Part shown: positions 45,101-54,078 of the stretch, piece after piece
Layout: the number at the start of each line of letters is the position of its first letter
How positions within the stretch are numbered: position 1 is the stretch's first letter
From: a virus
Direction: 5' to 3' (one strand)
IMG/VR virus record: IMGVR_UViG_3300032236_000747
Span: 124,001 to 188,000 of that record
DNA: 64,000 nt
Program-made: the position numbers and the translations under genes
The notes under the pieces: generated by a model
The model's input: only the letters and a program-made list of their open reading frames with translations
The model's database searches: none
What the model was told of the DNA's origin: nothing

Positions 45101-48100
45101 AACGTATCACTTGGTACTAGTGCTTTACAGGCTAACACAGCAGGTAGCTATAACGTAGCACTTGGTGTTAATGCTTTAATGTGTAATACAGTTGGCGGAT
45201 TTAACTTTGGTGCTGGTATATATGCAGGTCAATGTAATCAAAGCGGTAATGGCAACGTTGCTATTGGTTTCTGCACACTATACAACAACACAGTAAGTAA
45301 TAATATTGCCATTGGCTGTTTGTCAATGGTCAACAACAGCACTGGTTACAATAACGTAGCTATTGGTGCAGGTGCGCTTTGTGCTAACATCAGTGGCTTT
45401 CAAAACACTGCTATCGGTTATGGTGCATTAAAAACTAATACTTATGGTCAAAATAACTTTGCTGCTGGCGCTTACTCAATGTGTGCGGCTGTTACAGGTT
45501 GCGATAATATTGGTATTGGATTTGCTAGTCTTAAAGTTAACAACGGTCCAAGTAACGTAGCTCTTGGCAGTTACGCTATGTGCTGTAACGGGACTGGCCA
45601 AAACAACATTGCCATTGGTTGCTTGGCTATGTTTAAAAACACATCAGGTAGTTGTAACGTAGCGTTAGGTAATAACGTGCTGTGTAGCAACACCTACGGT
45701 AACAATAACATAGCATTCGGTGCATCCGCATTGAGAAATAACAACACTGGATCATATAACTTTGCCGCTGGAAACAGTGCTTTGTTTAACAATATCAGCG
45801 GTAACTACAACATAGCTATTGGTCAAAGTTCTCTAAACTGCAACGTCACTGGTATCAGTAACGTTGGTCTCGGACTTAATACACTTTACTATCATGTAGG
45901 TAGTATTCGAAATGTAGCTATTGGACAGTATGCTATGCAAGGTGTATCTGGTCAAAGTTTAAACTGCGATAACTTCGGTGTCGGCTACGGTGCATTAAAA
46001 AATAACTTAACTGGTTGCTCAAACGTAGCTATCGGTCTCAATACTCTACAGTCTAATCAAAATGGACACCATAACCTAGCATTTGGTTGTTCGGCAATGT
46101 ATGCTAACACAGGCGGTTGTTATAATACAGCCATAGGTCCATATGCACTTCTTTGTAATACTACTGGCTCTTTTAATATTGCTATTGGTCCAAACGCACT
46201 ATGCTGTAACACATATGGTCAAAATAACTTTGCTGCTGGCTATAACGCACTGTTAAGTAACACCACCGGTAGTAATAATATTGCTATTGGTTGCTGTGTA
46301 CTAGGATTAAACTCTAGTGGTAGTCAAAATATTGGTATTGGATTCACTTCTCTACGTAATAACACCACCGGTAGTAATAATATTGCCATGGGACGTGCTG
46401 CCCTATGTCAAAACCTTGTTGGTTCAAACAACGTTGCTCTGGGATTTTGTTCGTTAACCTATAATACATATGGTAACTGTAACGTTGCCATTGGACAAAA
46501 TACATTATATTGTAACACCGCTGGTAACTATAATATTGCACTAGGACTAAGTGCGCTTTACTGTAATACTATTGGTAACTGTAACGTAGCATTTGGTATA
46601 AACGCACTATATGCTAACACTACAGGTGTTAATAACTTTGCTGCTGGTGCTAACGCTCTTAATAATAACACAACTGGTTGTGGAAATACTGCCATAGGTT
46701 GTGCTTCGTTGTGTAAAAATACCGGAGGTATGAATAATACTTCAGTGGGTTCTGGCGCATTAGCTAGCAATACATATGGATGTAATAACGTAGGCATAGG
46801 ATTCTTTGCTCTACAAAACAACTTAACAGGTGTTAACAACGTTGGTATTGGTTGTGCAACCATGCAGTACAACACAGGATCACATAACTTTGCCGTTGGA
46901 GGTTATACTCTACGCGGAGTTACCGGTCAACTTAACTGTGGCGGATGTAACATTTCTATAGGCCTATGTTCTATGTATTTCAATACATACGGTAACAATA
47001 ACGTAGCACTAGGAGCAAGTACTTTACTATGTAATAGTAGCGGTTTTAATAACGTTGCCATTGGTCCGTTGGTAATGAACTCTAACACTGTTGGATACAG
47101 CAACGTTGCCTTAGGCAATACTACACTATATGCTAATACAGGCGGAACTTATAACGTAGCACTAGGTGCAAGAGCAATGTATGGTAATATTACCGGCGCT
47201 GGTAACATTGCCATGGGCTGTCAATCATTATATTGTTCGTTTGGTGGCAATAACAACCTCGCTCTAGGCGGCCAAACATTATACAATAACACCACAGGCA
47301 GCAATAATATTGCCTTAGGTCAAACAGCACTGTTCTGCAATACAATAGGCTGTAATAACGTTGCGATTGGTTTAAACTCACAGGGTTATAACACTATAGG
47401 TTATCATAATATATCGATAGGCCGAGATACATTATATTGCAATATTTCTGGTAACTATAACGTAGCACTAGGATACTGCGCCCTTTACCTTAATACTATC
47501 GGTTCTAATAATATAGCAATAGGTATTTGTGCGTTATATTGTAATACAAGTGGCCTTAATAACTTTGCTGCAGGATATGGAGCATTAAAAACAAACACCA
47601 CAGGGCAGAATAATATTGCTATTGGGTGTACAGCATTAGGCAATGCTAATACTTTAGGTTCAGCTAACGTGGCATTAGGTTATGCTGCATTAAGAGCAAA
47701 CTTTGTAGGTTGCGGTAACTTTGCTGCTATCACTGGTTCTTTATTAGCCAATGCCTGCGGTAGCAATAATATAGGTATTGGCTGTAACTCACTAGGAAAT
47801 AACTTAACTGGTGTTAATAATATTGCCTTAGGTTATACTGCTTTATATAATAGTACTTCAAATAACAACATAGCAATAGGTTATCAATCTGGTTGTTCTA
47901 TTACCAGCGGCGGCTATAATGTTATTATAGGTTCGTATACTGGTGTTGATATTCCGACAAATACTGGTACAGTTGTTTTATCCGACGGTAATGGCTCTAT
48001 TAAAGAGTTTTACACATCAACTGGTGCGTTGTCATTTGGTTCTACTAATAACTTTGGTTCTCCTGGACAGGTACTGGTAAGTTCTGGAGCCTCAGCTTCC

Positions 48101-49126
48101 CCTTATTGGGCATTGCCTGCATTTGCTAATACATCAACTACTGCTACTAATACTATTAACGTTGGTGTAACCGACGATCCTAGCACAGCTACTCCAGAAT
48201 ATGTAACATTTGTTAATGCCATAGGCACAAGTACAAATCTACGCACCAACAGTGGCGCATTTACATATCAACCTAATCCAGGACGATTAACTGTTCCGTC
48301 GTTATTCTTGTCTAGTACTTCGGCTAACACCAGTACTACAAGTAGTAACGCACTGTATGTAGCAGGCGGAGCATACTTAAACAGTTTATATGTTCTAAAT
48401 CAAACAACATTCGGCGGACCAGTAGTATTCAACGGTACTGCTACCTATGTATATTCTACCAATACTGTATACACAGACAACATTATCGAAATGCATGTAC
48501 CGCCGGGGGGCATTAATACTCCTTGGACCTACGACGATGGCAAGGATATCGGCCTACGCTTCCACTATTATAATAGAACAGCAAGCACTGACAGTAACGC
48601 AGCACTGGTACTAGCTGATGATAGTCAAGCATTAGAGTGGTATAGTCAAGGCGCTGAATCCAATACTGGTACATTTACCAGTGCTACCTACGGTGTATTT
48701 AGAACTGGATCTATTAAACTATTAACAGGAACCAGTAGCACCAATGTAACCACAGGCGATTTAACTGTAGCAGGTGGTGTGGGCATTGGTAAGAACTTGT
48801 ATGTTAACGGTAGTATTGTATTAAATGGGTCACCATTAACTACACAACAAGCCCTTAATCAACAAGAGTTTACTGCTAGTCAAGGACAAACAATCTTTAC
48901 AGTAACTGGCGGTTACACAGTTGGACAAATATTTGTTTTTGCCAACGGTGCCTTAATGAATAATGGAGATTACACAGCGTCAAATGGTAGTACGGTGGTG
49001 TTTAACGCAGCTAGAAACGGTGGAGATTTAATATCAGTTCGTGCTTTCTCTACATTTAGTGTAGCTGCTAGTACAATGGCAAGTAAAGCCTACGCAACTG
49101 CAATATCTGTGGCAATGGCAATGTAA
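42161..49126 (+). CDS. giant repeat adhesin with 17-residue GNNxAIG array
   Basis: A 2321-residue protein. The N-terminus (YKLVGQEAYQIPTNADLGTL, AYQNSDAINVG) and GAL-V-GG shaft elements lead at about residue 500 into roughly eighty 17-residue repeats of the form NTTGxNNIAIGxxALxx, running to about residue 1925. Such repeats resemble those of trimeric autotransporter-like adhesin heads and should stack as a beta-roll. Cysteine occurs at three variable positions, roughly one per repeat. A cap follows (YNVIIGSYTGVDIPTNTGTV, FGSPGQVLVSSGASASPYWA), then a globular domain near residue 2095-2160 (YTDNIIEMHVPPGG, DDGKDIGLRFHYYNR) and the tip QTIFTVTGGYTVGQIFVFAN. Probable fiber. Its cysteine content is very unusual. 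Confidence 0.8.
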   Translation: MTYKLVGQEAYQIPTNADLGTLAYQNSDAINVGLVNVSNTLTISGLVAPLTIGYSQATAGTYILLNQVPTNLMVGGTVSGNNIPAGTTISSFGSGFSTAQPTYTNTTATTIVAMTSTYGISVAMGVGGNGLTYGTSVSSISNTGLPQTYAATSSTTAANTIWVGTTTNLAVNQLVYGTGIATGTVVTSILANTYAVISPPASITSGQAVTFAPTVTLSAAIAANTLTQNILFFPALSLSQATSSALTQGSVLNAYYNPTSAGSAAVVVQNGGLGVTGNTYFANTVTITSSAQSSSTATGALVVNGGMGVSGALYASSFVNPTFTGVQYALNNSGQYWGGIGSLSYAAGSNYQQWFLGWGPSTGTPVGTSLVWTNSGTVFVTSTNVWTVSNSTTTGALVVAGGVGIGQNLNVGGNLTVLGSINATVNGTITSATNIAGGTTGDILYQISAGRTGFINIATTSGWVLTSNGTTATWAPAATPTVAATATTAGLVYAVTTGTLANVSNVALGWQAGQSNTIGNYNLAVGYQALKCNTTGVNNTALGSYGLTANTTGCGNTAVGSFALFQSSSGCNNVAVGANALRSNTIGTANIAIGNSAQWCTCGAAASNIAVGDQALYNNRTGCNNIAIGCCASYSNSYGGCNFAAGLEALKFNVSGCNNIAVGRGALFFNTASNNTALGYRSLYGNTTGVNNFAAGSSAMVNNSVGVNNFAAGYQAMCANTAGSWNIAIGQCALVANTTGNYNVALGCNALYGNTIGSCNIALGPFSLRNNISGNDNFAAGWAALSSNTSGNNNTAIGHCGLAKNTSGINNVAIGAYSLYGNTIGCNNFASGNTALYNNISGNNNIAVGTQALYCNTIGCNNTALGYGALKCNIFGYNNVGIGQYTLAANTGGNNSIAIGLCALTANITGQSNIALGWLTLCNNTIGNDNVAIGCNTLLCNISGCGNIGIGNAALRSNISGIGNIALGSSSLQSNCGGNYNVSLGTSALQANTAGSYNVALGVNALMCNTVGGFNFGAGIYAGQCNQSGNGNVAIGFCTLYNNTVSNNIAIGCLSMVNNSTGYNNVAIGAGALCANISGFQNTAIGYGALKTNTYGQNNFAAGAYSMCAAVTGCDNIGIGFASLKVNNGPSNVALGSYAMCCNGTGQNNIAIGCLAMFKNTSGSCNVALGNNVLCSNTYGNNNIAFGASALRNNNTGSYNFAAGNSALFNNISGNYNIAIGQSSLNCNVTGISNVGLGLNTLYYHVGSIRNVAIGQYAMQGVSGQSLNCDNFGVGYGALKNNLTGCSNVAIGLNTLQSNQNGHHNLAFGCSAMYANTGGCYNTAIGPYALLCNTTGSFNIAIGPNALCCNTYGQNNFAAGYNALLSNTTGSNNIAIGCCVLGLNSSGSQNIGIGFTSLRNNTTGSNNIAMGRAALCQNLVGSNNVALGFCSLTYNTYGNCNVAIGQNTLYCNTAGNYNIALGLSALYCNTIGNCNVAFGINALYANTTGVNNFAAGANALNNNTTGCGNTAIGCASLCKNTGGMNNTSVGSGALASNTYGCNNVGIGFFALQNNLTGVNNVGIGCATMQYNTGSHNFAVGGYTLRGVTGQLNCGGCNISIGLCSMYFNTYGNNNVALGASTLLCNSSGFNNVAIGPLVMNSNTVGYSNVALGNTTLYANTGGTYNVALGARAMYGNITGAGNIAMGCQSLYCSFGGNNNLALGGQTLYNNTTGSNNIALGQTALFCNTIGCNNVAIGLNSQGYNTIGYHNISIGRDTLYCNISGNYNVALGYCALYLNTIGSNNIAIGICALYCNTSGLNNFAAGYGALKTNTTGQNNIAIGCTALGNANTLGSANVALGYAALRANFVGCGNFAAITGSLLANACGSNNIGIGCNSLGNNLTGVNNIALGYTALYNSTSNNNIAIGYQSGCSITSGGYNVIIGSYTGVDIPTNTGTVVLSDGNGSIKEFYTSTGALSFGSTNNFGSPGQVLVSSGASASPYWALPAFANTSTTATNTINVGVTDDPSTATPEYVTFVNAIGTSTNLRTNSGAFTYQPNPGRLTVPSLFLSSTSANTSTTSSNALYVAGGAYLNSLYVLNQTTFGGPVVFNGTATYVYSTNTVYTDNIIEMHVPPGGINTPWTYDDGKDIGLRFHYYNRTASTDSNAALVLADDSQALEWYSQGAESNTGTFTSATYGVFRTGSIKLLTGTSSTNVTTGDLTVAGGVGIGKNLYVNGSIVLNGSPLTTQQALNQQEFTASQGQTIFTVTGGYTVGQIFVFANGALMNNGDYTASNGSTVVFNAARNGGDLISVRAFSTFSVAASTMASKAYATAISVAMAM
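43660..47950 (+). repeat. 51-bp coding tandem repeat array, roughly 80 units
   Basis: The DNA repeats with a 51-base period (17 codons), core NNIAIG. Neighbouring copies use different synonymous codons (ATTGCTATTGGT, ATTGCCATAGGA, ATAGCTATCGGT). Cysteine codons TGT and TGC recur at the positions after TG, after AIG and after AL. Confidence 0.85.
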
Positions 49127-49129
49127 ATA
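49124..49129 (+). promoter_or_regulatory. weak late-promoter-like TAAATA
   Basis: TAAATA overlaps the stop codon of the giant adhesin gene (TAA, 49124-49126) and lies 20 bases before the next ATG, with AGGATAGGAAC between them. Confidence 0.3.
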
Positions 49130-49148
49130 TAGGATAGGAACTTAGTAA

Positions 49149-51899
49149 ATGACAACACCTTCAAACCCATTATCGTTATTTTTTAATAATAATGGTCAAG
49201 CCACTATCTACAATACCACAGCTAGTGTATCAACAACAACTGGTGCCCTAGTTATCGGTGGCGGCCTGGGCATCGGAAATAACTTGTTTACTGGTGGTAA
49301 TATTTCTCTTGCGGCCACTGGAACAGCAACTACATCTACAGTTAGTTACGGTAGCCCCAGCATTAACCTAAATAGTTCAGTATGGGACCAAGCATCGACA
49401 GCAACATTCAATACTGGATTTCAAATACAAGCACAGACTCCTGCTCAAAATCAAGCCCTGTTGCTAATACAGAGTAACAACGCTACTAGAACACCAAACG
49501 GCAGTGATTATACATTTGTAAGAGTAAATGGTCAGAACTCTCAGCTACAGGTTATGAACTCCAATGACAACCTAGGCGTTCAGTTCATGGAAACTTATTA
49601 TGCTGGTTGGATGGGACTAGCAAATACGTCGCCTTCGATATCCGGTTCTGTACCGGCTAACGGATATCTTAATATGTTTGCCATGGCTAACACAGGTACA
49701 GTGGGTAGTGTTGTATATACAACTGGTATTATTGCTCCTACATTTAGAACAGTTATTGACGACGGTGCAGGTAACGTAACTGTTGGAGCAAATACGGGAA
49801 CTACTACCGGTAGATTATTAGTTAAACACACTACATCAGCAACCTCAACGACTACAGGTGCACTGCAAGTTGCCGGTGGTGCTGGCATTGGCGGCAGTTT
49901 ATGGGTTGGAACAACTGCTACTATTGGCTCAAACTCAACCAACTATTTCCAAATATACGGCGGCCAAAGCGGGTCTAGTGCTACTATTGCTACAGTCGGC
50001 AGCGACTCCAACATAGATATTAACGTGTTATCTAAAGGTCTTGGCTCTATTAACTTTGGTAACGGTGATGGATTATCATTAAAGTTGGTCGACAGCGGTG
50101 CTTATGATTCTAGTTATCTAACAATAGCAGGATCTGTTACTAGTCAAGGTCAAGGTTATATTGGACCTACTATTGCTGTTGCTGGCACAGACACTAACAT
50201 TGGTCTGAATATCTATACAGTAGGCGGCGGCATAATGAACGTAAACGCAGGCGGCCTCGGCAGTACCGCCACTGGTACTAGTATACGCATGGGCGTTAAT
50301 GGAAAAGAAGTATTGCGGGTTCAAGGCTCATATAGTATAGTTAACAAATTTAGTATGCAAGGCGGCGGCTTGGGATCATCTCCTCAGTTTATTGTTAGCA
50401 CCACAGGCGGCGTTGATCCTAACGTAGGTGTAGATCACGGAACACAAGGCACTGGTGCATTTAGATTTTATACTGGAAACGTAAACGCAGGTTTTGGTTG
50501 GCAACAACTACAAATTAGTCATAGCACAGCCACAACCGGTTATGTAAACATCACTGGTGGAACAGCCAGTTTAAGTACTACACCTACACTAAGCACAACA
50601 GGTACAGATGCTTTAATAAATCTTAATATAACAACTAGAGGTGCAGGATCAGTTGTTGTAACAAACACTACAACTGCTGTGAGTACACAGACAGGAGCAT
50701 TGATAGTTAATGGTGGCGTTGGTATTGGTGGTAATTTATGGGTGGGCGGTACTATTAACGGTACCGCTAACACAGCAAGTAATGCTACAACTTCTAGTAA
50801 CTTAGTTGTTTATAATAATACAACATCTGCCGCTATTCAATATCTAACATTTGTATCAACTAGTACAGGTAGTGCAGTACTACAAACCGCGGCAACTAGT
50901 GGTATTGTATATCAACCAAGCACAGGATTTATGGGTATAGGTACTACAAGTACTCTTATATCTCCACTACATGTATCTCTAGCATATCCTAATCCGGTAG
51001 CAGAACAACTAACTCCTAGCCCGTATATTGCTCTTACATTAGATTCACCTGATACAAATCCTAATTCTGCAGTTGGTATGGATTTTAGAAACTTCTATCC
51101 AGGCTATGGTGCTAATGGTCTTACAACATCGACTATTATATATGACTTCCAAGGCGGCGCATTGAACGCTGGCGGCATTAGTGGACCAGGTCCAACAACT
51201 GGCCCGGGATCTTGGGGTATGAATTATATATCAGGGCGCAGCGGTTTTGCTCATCACTGGTTTAGAGATAGTAGTTATAACGTACAGTTTTCTATTGTTA
51301 ATAACGGAACAGTGGCTTCTGGTTATATGTTCCAAAACTATAGTGCGCCAGCATATAGTCACTTGATACAAGGATCTGTAGGTATCGGTACTACGGTTAC
51401 AAACGCAGCATTAACAGTCTTAGGCGGCCAAACTATCACTGGTATTTTTACATCTACCAACGCTACACAATCAAACAATACTGTTACTGGTGCCTTGATA
51501 ATCGCCGGCGGTATAGGTGTTGGCGGTAACGTTAACGTTAACGGGTCGTTAAACGCGATTACTAAATCTTTCGTTATTACTCACCCAACTAAACCAAACA
51601 TGAAACTACGCTACGGTAGTTTAGAAGGTCCAGAAAACGGTGTATATGTAAGAGGTAGATTAAAAGGTTCTACTACAATACAACTTCCGGATTATTGGAC
51701 CAAGTTAGTTGACCCTGATTCTATTACAGTAACACTAACACCGATCGGCAAACACCAAAAACTTTATGTTGAAGCCATCAAAGACAACACGGTCATTGTA
51801 GAAAACGATGCCATGTTTGGCGGTAGTATCGACTGCTATTATGTGGTATTTGCTGAACGTGCTGATACTGATAAACTAGCTGTCGAGATATCTGAATGA
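49149..51899 (+). CDS. tail fiber with conserved C-terminal 'HPTKP' domain
   Basis: A 916-residue fiber with GAL-V-GG shaft repeats (SVSTTTGALVIGGGLGIGNN, TTTGALQVAGGAGIGGSLWV) and beta-rich segments with SSNIDINVLSKGLGSINFGN-type strands. Residues about 806-916 form a separate C-terminal domain: KSFVITHPTKPNMKLRYGSL, then EGPENGVYVRGRLKG, LPDYWTKLVDPDSITVTLTP and IGKHQKLYVEAIKDN. This domain occurs at the end of many marine-phage and bacterial fiber or spike proteins. Whether it binds a receptor or aids trimer folding is not established here. No peptidase S74 chaperone motif is visible. It overlaps the next gene by four bases. Confidence 0.75.
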   Translation: MTTPSNPLSLFFNNNGQATIYNTTASVSTTTGALVIGGGLGIGNNLFTGGNISLAATGTATTSTVSYGSPSINLNSSVWDQASTATFNTGFQIQAQTPAQNQALLLIQSNNATRTPNGSDYTFVRVNGQNSQLQVMNSNDNLGVQFMETYYAGWMGLANTSPSISGSVPANGYLNMFAMANTGTVGSVVYTTGIIAPTFRTVIDDGAGNVTVGANTGTTTGRLLVKHTTSATSTTTGALQVAGGAGIGGSLWVGTTATIGSNSTNYFQIYGGQSGSSATIATVGSDSNIDINVLSKGLGSINFGNGDGLSLKLVDSGAYDSSYLTIAGSVTSQGQGYIGPTIAVAGTDTNIGLNIYTVGGGIMNVNAGGLGSTATGTSIRMGVNGKEVLRVQGSYSIVNKFSMQGGGLGSSPQFIVSTTGGVDPNVGVDHGTQGTGAFRFYTGNVNAGFGWQQLQISHSTATTGYVNITGGTASLSTTPTLSTTGTDALINLNITTRGAGSVVVTNTTTAVSTQTGALIVNGGVGIGGNLWVGGTINGTANTASNATTSSNLVVYNNTTSAAIQYLTFVSTSTGSAVLQTAATSGIVYQPSTGFMGIGTTSTLISPLHVSLAYPNPVAEQLTPSPYIALTLDSPDTNPNSAVGMDFRNFYPGYGANGLTTSTIIYDFQGGALNAGGISGPGPTTGPGSWGMNYISGRSGFAHHWFRDSSYNVQFSIVNNGTVASGYMFQNYSAPAYSHLIQGSVGIGTTVTNAALTVLGGQTITGIFTSTNATQSNNTVTGALIIAGGIGVGGNVNVNGSLNAITKSFVITHPTKPNMKLRYGSLEGPENGVYVRGRLKGSTTIQLPDYWTKLVDPDSITVTLTPIGKHQKLYVEAIKDNTVIVENDAMFGGSIDCYYVVFAERADTDKLAVEISE

Positions 51900-53293
51900 C
51901 TATAAGTTATAATCCTAGTGCTGTTATTAACGGGTTATTGCTTAATGTAGATTTTGCTAACCCTAAAAGTTACTCAGCGCAAGAAAACTTATTCAACAAC
52001 AGCGAAGACCCAACCGGTTATTCTGCTGCTACTAGATTTGCTATTTTTGTTAATACAGCAACTACTCTCAGTCCGGTAGGTAATACAGGCAGTAGTTTAA
52101 TTGTAGGCATAGACGGTAGTACAAACTACGCAGCTATTAGCAGTACATATGCTAGCAGTGCCACTGGTTATTATACCATGTCATATTACATGAAGGCTGC
52201 GAGTACTAATACTATATCTATGATATTAGGAACACAGGGCTACGATACTACTCAGGCAGGCGGTCTTTATTTTAGGACAGTATTAAATCTTAATAATCGA
52301 TCATTTAGTCTTCCTCAGCTTGTAACTTCAACAACAGCAAGTACTACTACAGTTATCACTGACATAGTCTACGGTGCCACTGATGCAGGTAACGGTTGGT
52401 CTAGGTGTTATATTACTGCTAACTTCACTACTGCTACTGCATTTACGCAAGTTGTTGGCGGAATATATGTAGGCACCTACGGATCAACTGCTGCTACAAC
52501 TGGCACTGGTGTGTATTCTTGGGGATGGCAACTAGAAAATAGTGCTTATGTAAACAACTATACATCAACAAAGGGAGCATATATTCCAAAGACCCTTTCA
52601 GTTGTTGATATGATCAGCAAGAACCGTTTTCAAAACTATTATCAACCTAACTATTTGTCTACAACTCCTAGTGGATATTTACAATTTAATCGTTATCCAG
52701 CAACTACGTCTACTCAACTAGCAGGAGGAAACCTACAAATAACCAATCCACAAGGTGCTCTATCAGTTACAAACTTCTTATATTATGATCATACATGGGA
52801 AATTTGGTTTAGGCTAGATGATATAAATCCGGTATCTTATCCAGGAGACCCGACGCAAGGTACCAGTGCGCTGGCAATATACAACGGATTCCATGCAGGA
52901 TTTTATTATAGTAACAGTCAAATGTCATATCTGATTTGGTCAAGTGCTACTAATAACGTAGTGTTCGGTTCTTGGAGTGTAGGAACGGGTGCTGCTCAAA
53001 TAAATCAAGGTAACTGGTATCAAATAGCACTTACTAAATCAGGAAACACGGCAACGACCTATCTTAATGGTGCACAAGTAGGCACAGGTAACTCATTTGC
53101 TCTACAAACAACTAATGTACCTACTAATAATAATATTAATATAGGCGCTGCTTATCCAAATAATCCCGGAGCTGCTGGTTATGTGTGGTATGGAAAAAAC
53201 TCTATTTCTATAATGCGTATGTACAATAGGTCTCTAAGCGCCAGTGAAATAAATCAAAACTTCAACGCACATCGCGGGAGGTATGGAATATGA
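51896..53293 (+). CDS. LamG/concanavalin-like adhesin 1 of 3
   Basis: A 465-residue protein beginning SYNPSAVINGLLLNVDFANP, the start typical of LamG-like surface proteins of marine phages ('GLLL-x-D-ANPKSY'). The C-terminal half is a LamG or pentraxin-type jelly roll: HTWEIWFRLDDINP, GNWYQIALTKSGNTATTYLN, GAQVGTGNSF, INIGAAYPNNPG and ISIMRMYNRSLSASEINQNF. It ends NAHRGRYGI. The first of three tandem paralogs; ATGA overlaps join it to both neighbours. GGGAGG encoded in its last codons serves as the ribosome site of the next gene. It likely binds carbohydrate. Confidence 0.75.
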   Translation: MTISYNPSAVINGLLLNVDFANPKSYSAQENLFNNSEDPTGYSAATRFAIFVNTATTLSPVGNTGSSLIVGIDGSTNYAAISSTYASSATGYYTMSYYMKAASTNTISMILGTQGYDTTQAGGLYFRTVLNLNNRSFSLPQLVTSTTASTTTVITDIVYGATDAGNGWSRCYITANFTTATAFTQVVGGIYVGTYGSTAATTGTGVYSWGWQLENSAYVNNYTSTKGAYIPKTLSVVDMISKNRFQNYYQPNYLSTTPSGYLQFNRYPATTSTQLAGGNLQITNPQGALSVTNFLYYDHTWEIWFRLDDINPVSYPGDPTQGTSALAIYNGFHAGFYYSNSQMSYLIWSSATNNVVFGSWSVGTGAAQINQGNWYQIALTKSGNTATTYLNGAQVGTGNSFALQTTNVPTNNNINIGAAYPNNPGAAGYVWYGKNSISIMRMYNRSLSASEINQNFNAHRGRYGI

Positions 53294-54078
53294 GTCTAGG
53301 ACACGGTCCCTCTATTGTTACCAACGGCATTGTAAATGTACTGGATCCATATTATTTTAATGGCAGCACAAGTACAACAGTAAGCGACAGAATCAGCGGA
53401 ACTAGCTGGACTGCTAATAACTTTACTAAGGGTACTAGCACAGTTATTACTACTTTTGCTAGTGCTGTTAACGCAGCAGGTACAGGATCTAGTATATTAA
53501 CAGTTGCACCAAATGCACAACTAGCTTCAGGTAGCATTACTATTATTGCTTGGTTTAATCTAAAAGGCCTGCCCATTGCTCCACCGGATGCTAATAACTA
53601 TTGGAGAACATTTTTATGTCCTAACAATGCTGGCTTTAGCCCTCCTGTTATGTTTATCTTAGAAACCAACGGATTAATGAGTTGTACTGCTTATTTTACT
53701 GACGGAGTGGCTCGAAGAAACGTTAATAACGTGTTTGGTTCCTACACCTATAGTACAAGTACATGGCAGATGTTTGCTTATACCTATGATCAAGGCACTG
53801 GCATAGCAACTACATATAAAAATGCTGTTGTACAAAATCAAGGACCGCAGACCACAGGTACCAACGCACAAGCAACTACTCCGGGGCTAGGATTGAGTTA
53901 TACAGGTTATGCTACTAATGGATGGCAGGTATATGGAGGAGGAATCTCAGTGTCTACAAGTTCAGGAGGAGGCGGCTGTCCAGGTGAACTAGGTAACTTT
54001 ATGACTTATAATCGTGCATTATCGGCCATTGAAATACAACAAAACTTTAACGCACATCGCGGGAGGTATGGACTATGA
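53290..54078 (+). CDS. LamG/concanavalin-like adhesin 2 of 3
   Basis: A 262-residue shortened paralog: SLGHGPSIVTNGIVNVLDPY at the start, then the LamG core alone (ASGSITIIAWFNLKG, STWQMFAYTYDQGTGIATTY, PGELGNFMTYNRALSAIEIQ) and the same end, NFNAHRGRYGL. The extra N-terminal jelly-roll region of its neighbours (about 150-200 residues) is missing. It starts at an ATGA overlap with GGGAGG eight bases upstream inside the preceding gene. A virion-surface lectin is the likely role. Confidence 0.72.
   Translation: MSLGHGPSIVTNGIVNVLDPYYFNGSTSTTVSDRISGTSWTANNFTKGTSTVITTFASAVNAAGTGSSILTVAPNAQLASGSITIIAWFNLKGLPIAPPDANNYWRTFLCPNNAGFSPPVMFILETNGLMSCTAYFTDGVARRNVNNVFGSYTYSTSTWQMFAYTYDQGTGIATTYKNAVVQNQGPQTTGTNAQATTPGLGLSYTGYATNGWQVYGGGISVSTSSGGGGCPGELGNFMTYNRALSAIEIQQNFNAHRGRYGL

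Noticed and set aside
46558-46875. Antisense open frames across the repeat arrays and fibers (also 12652-12966, 16574-16909, 36795-37241, 60775-60978)
   Set aside because: They are mirror images of biased coding sequence, have repetitive Pro/Leu/Val-rich text, and lack ribosome sites or promoters.
49149-51899. Peptidase S74 (intramolecular chaperone) at the fiber C-terminus
   Set aside because: The end carries the HPTKP/EGPENGVYVRG domain instead; the S74 Ser/Lys motif region is not present.
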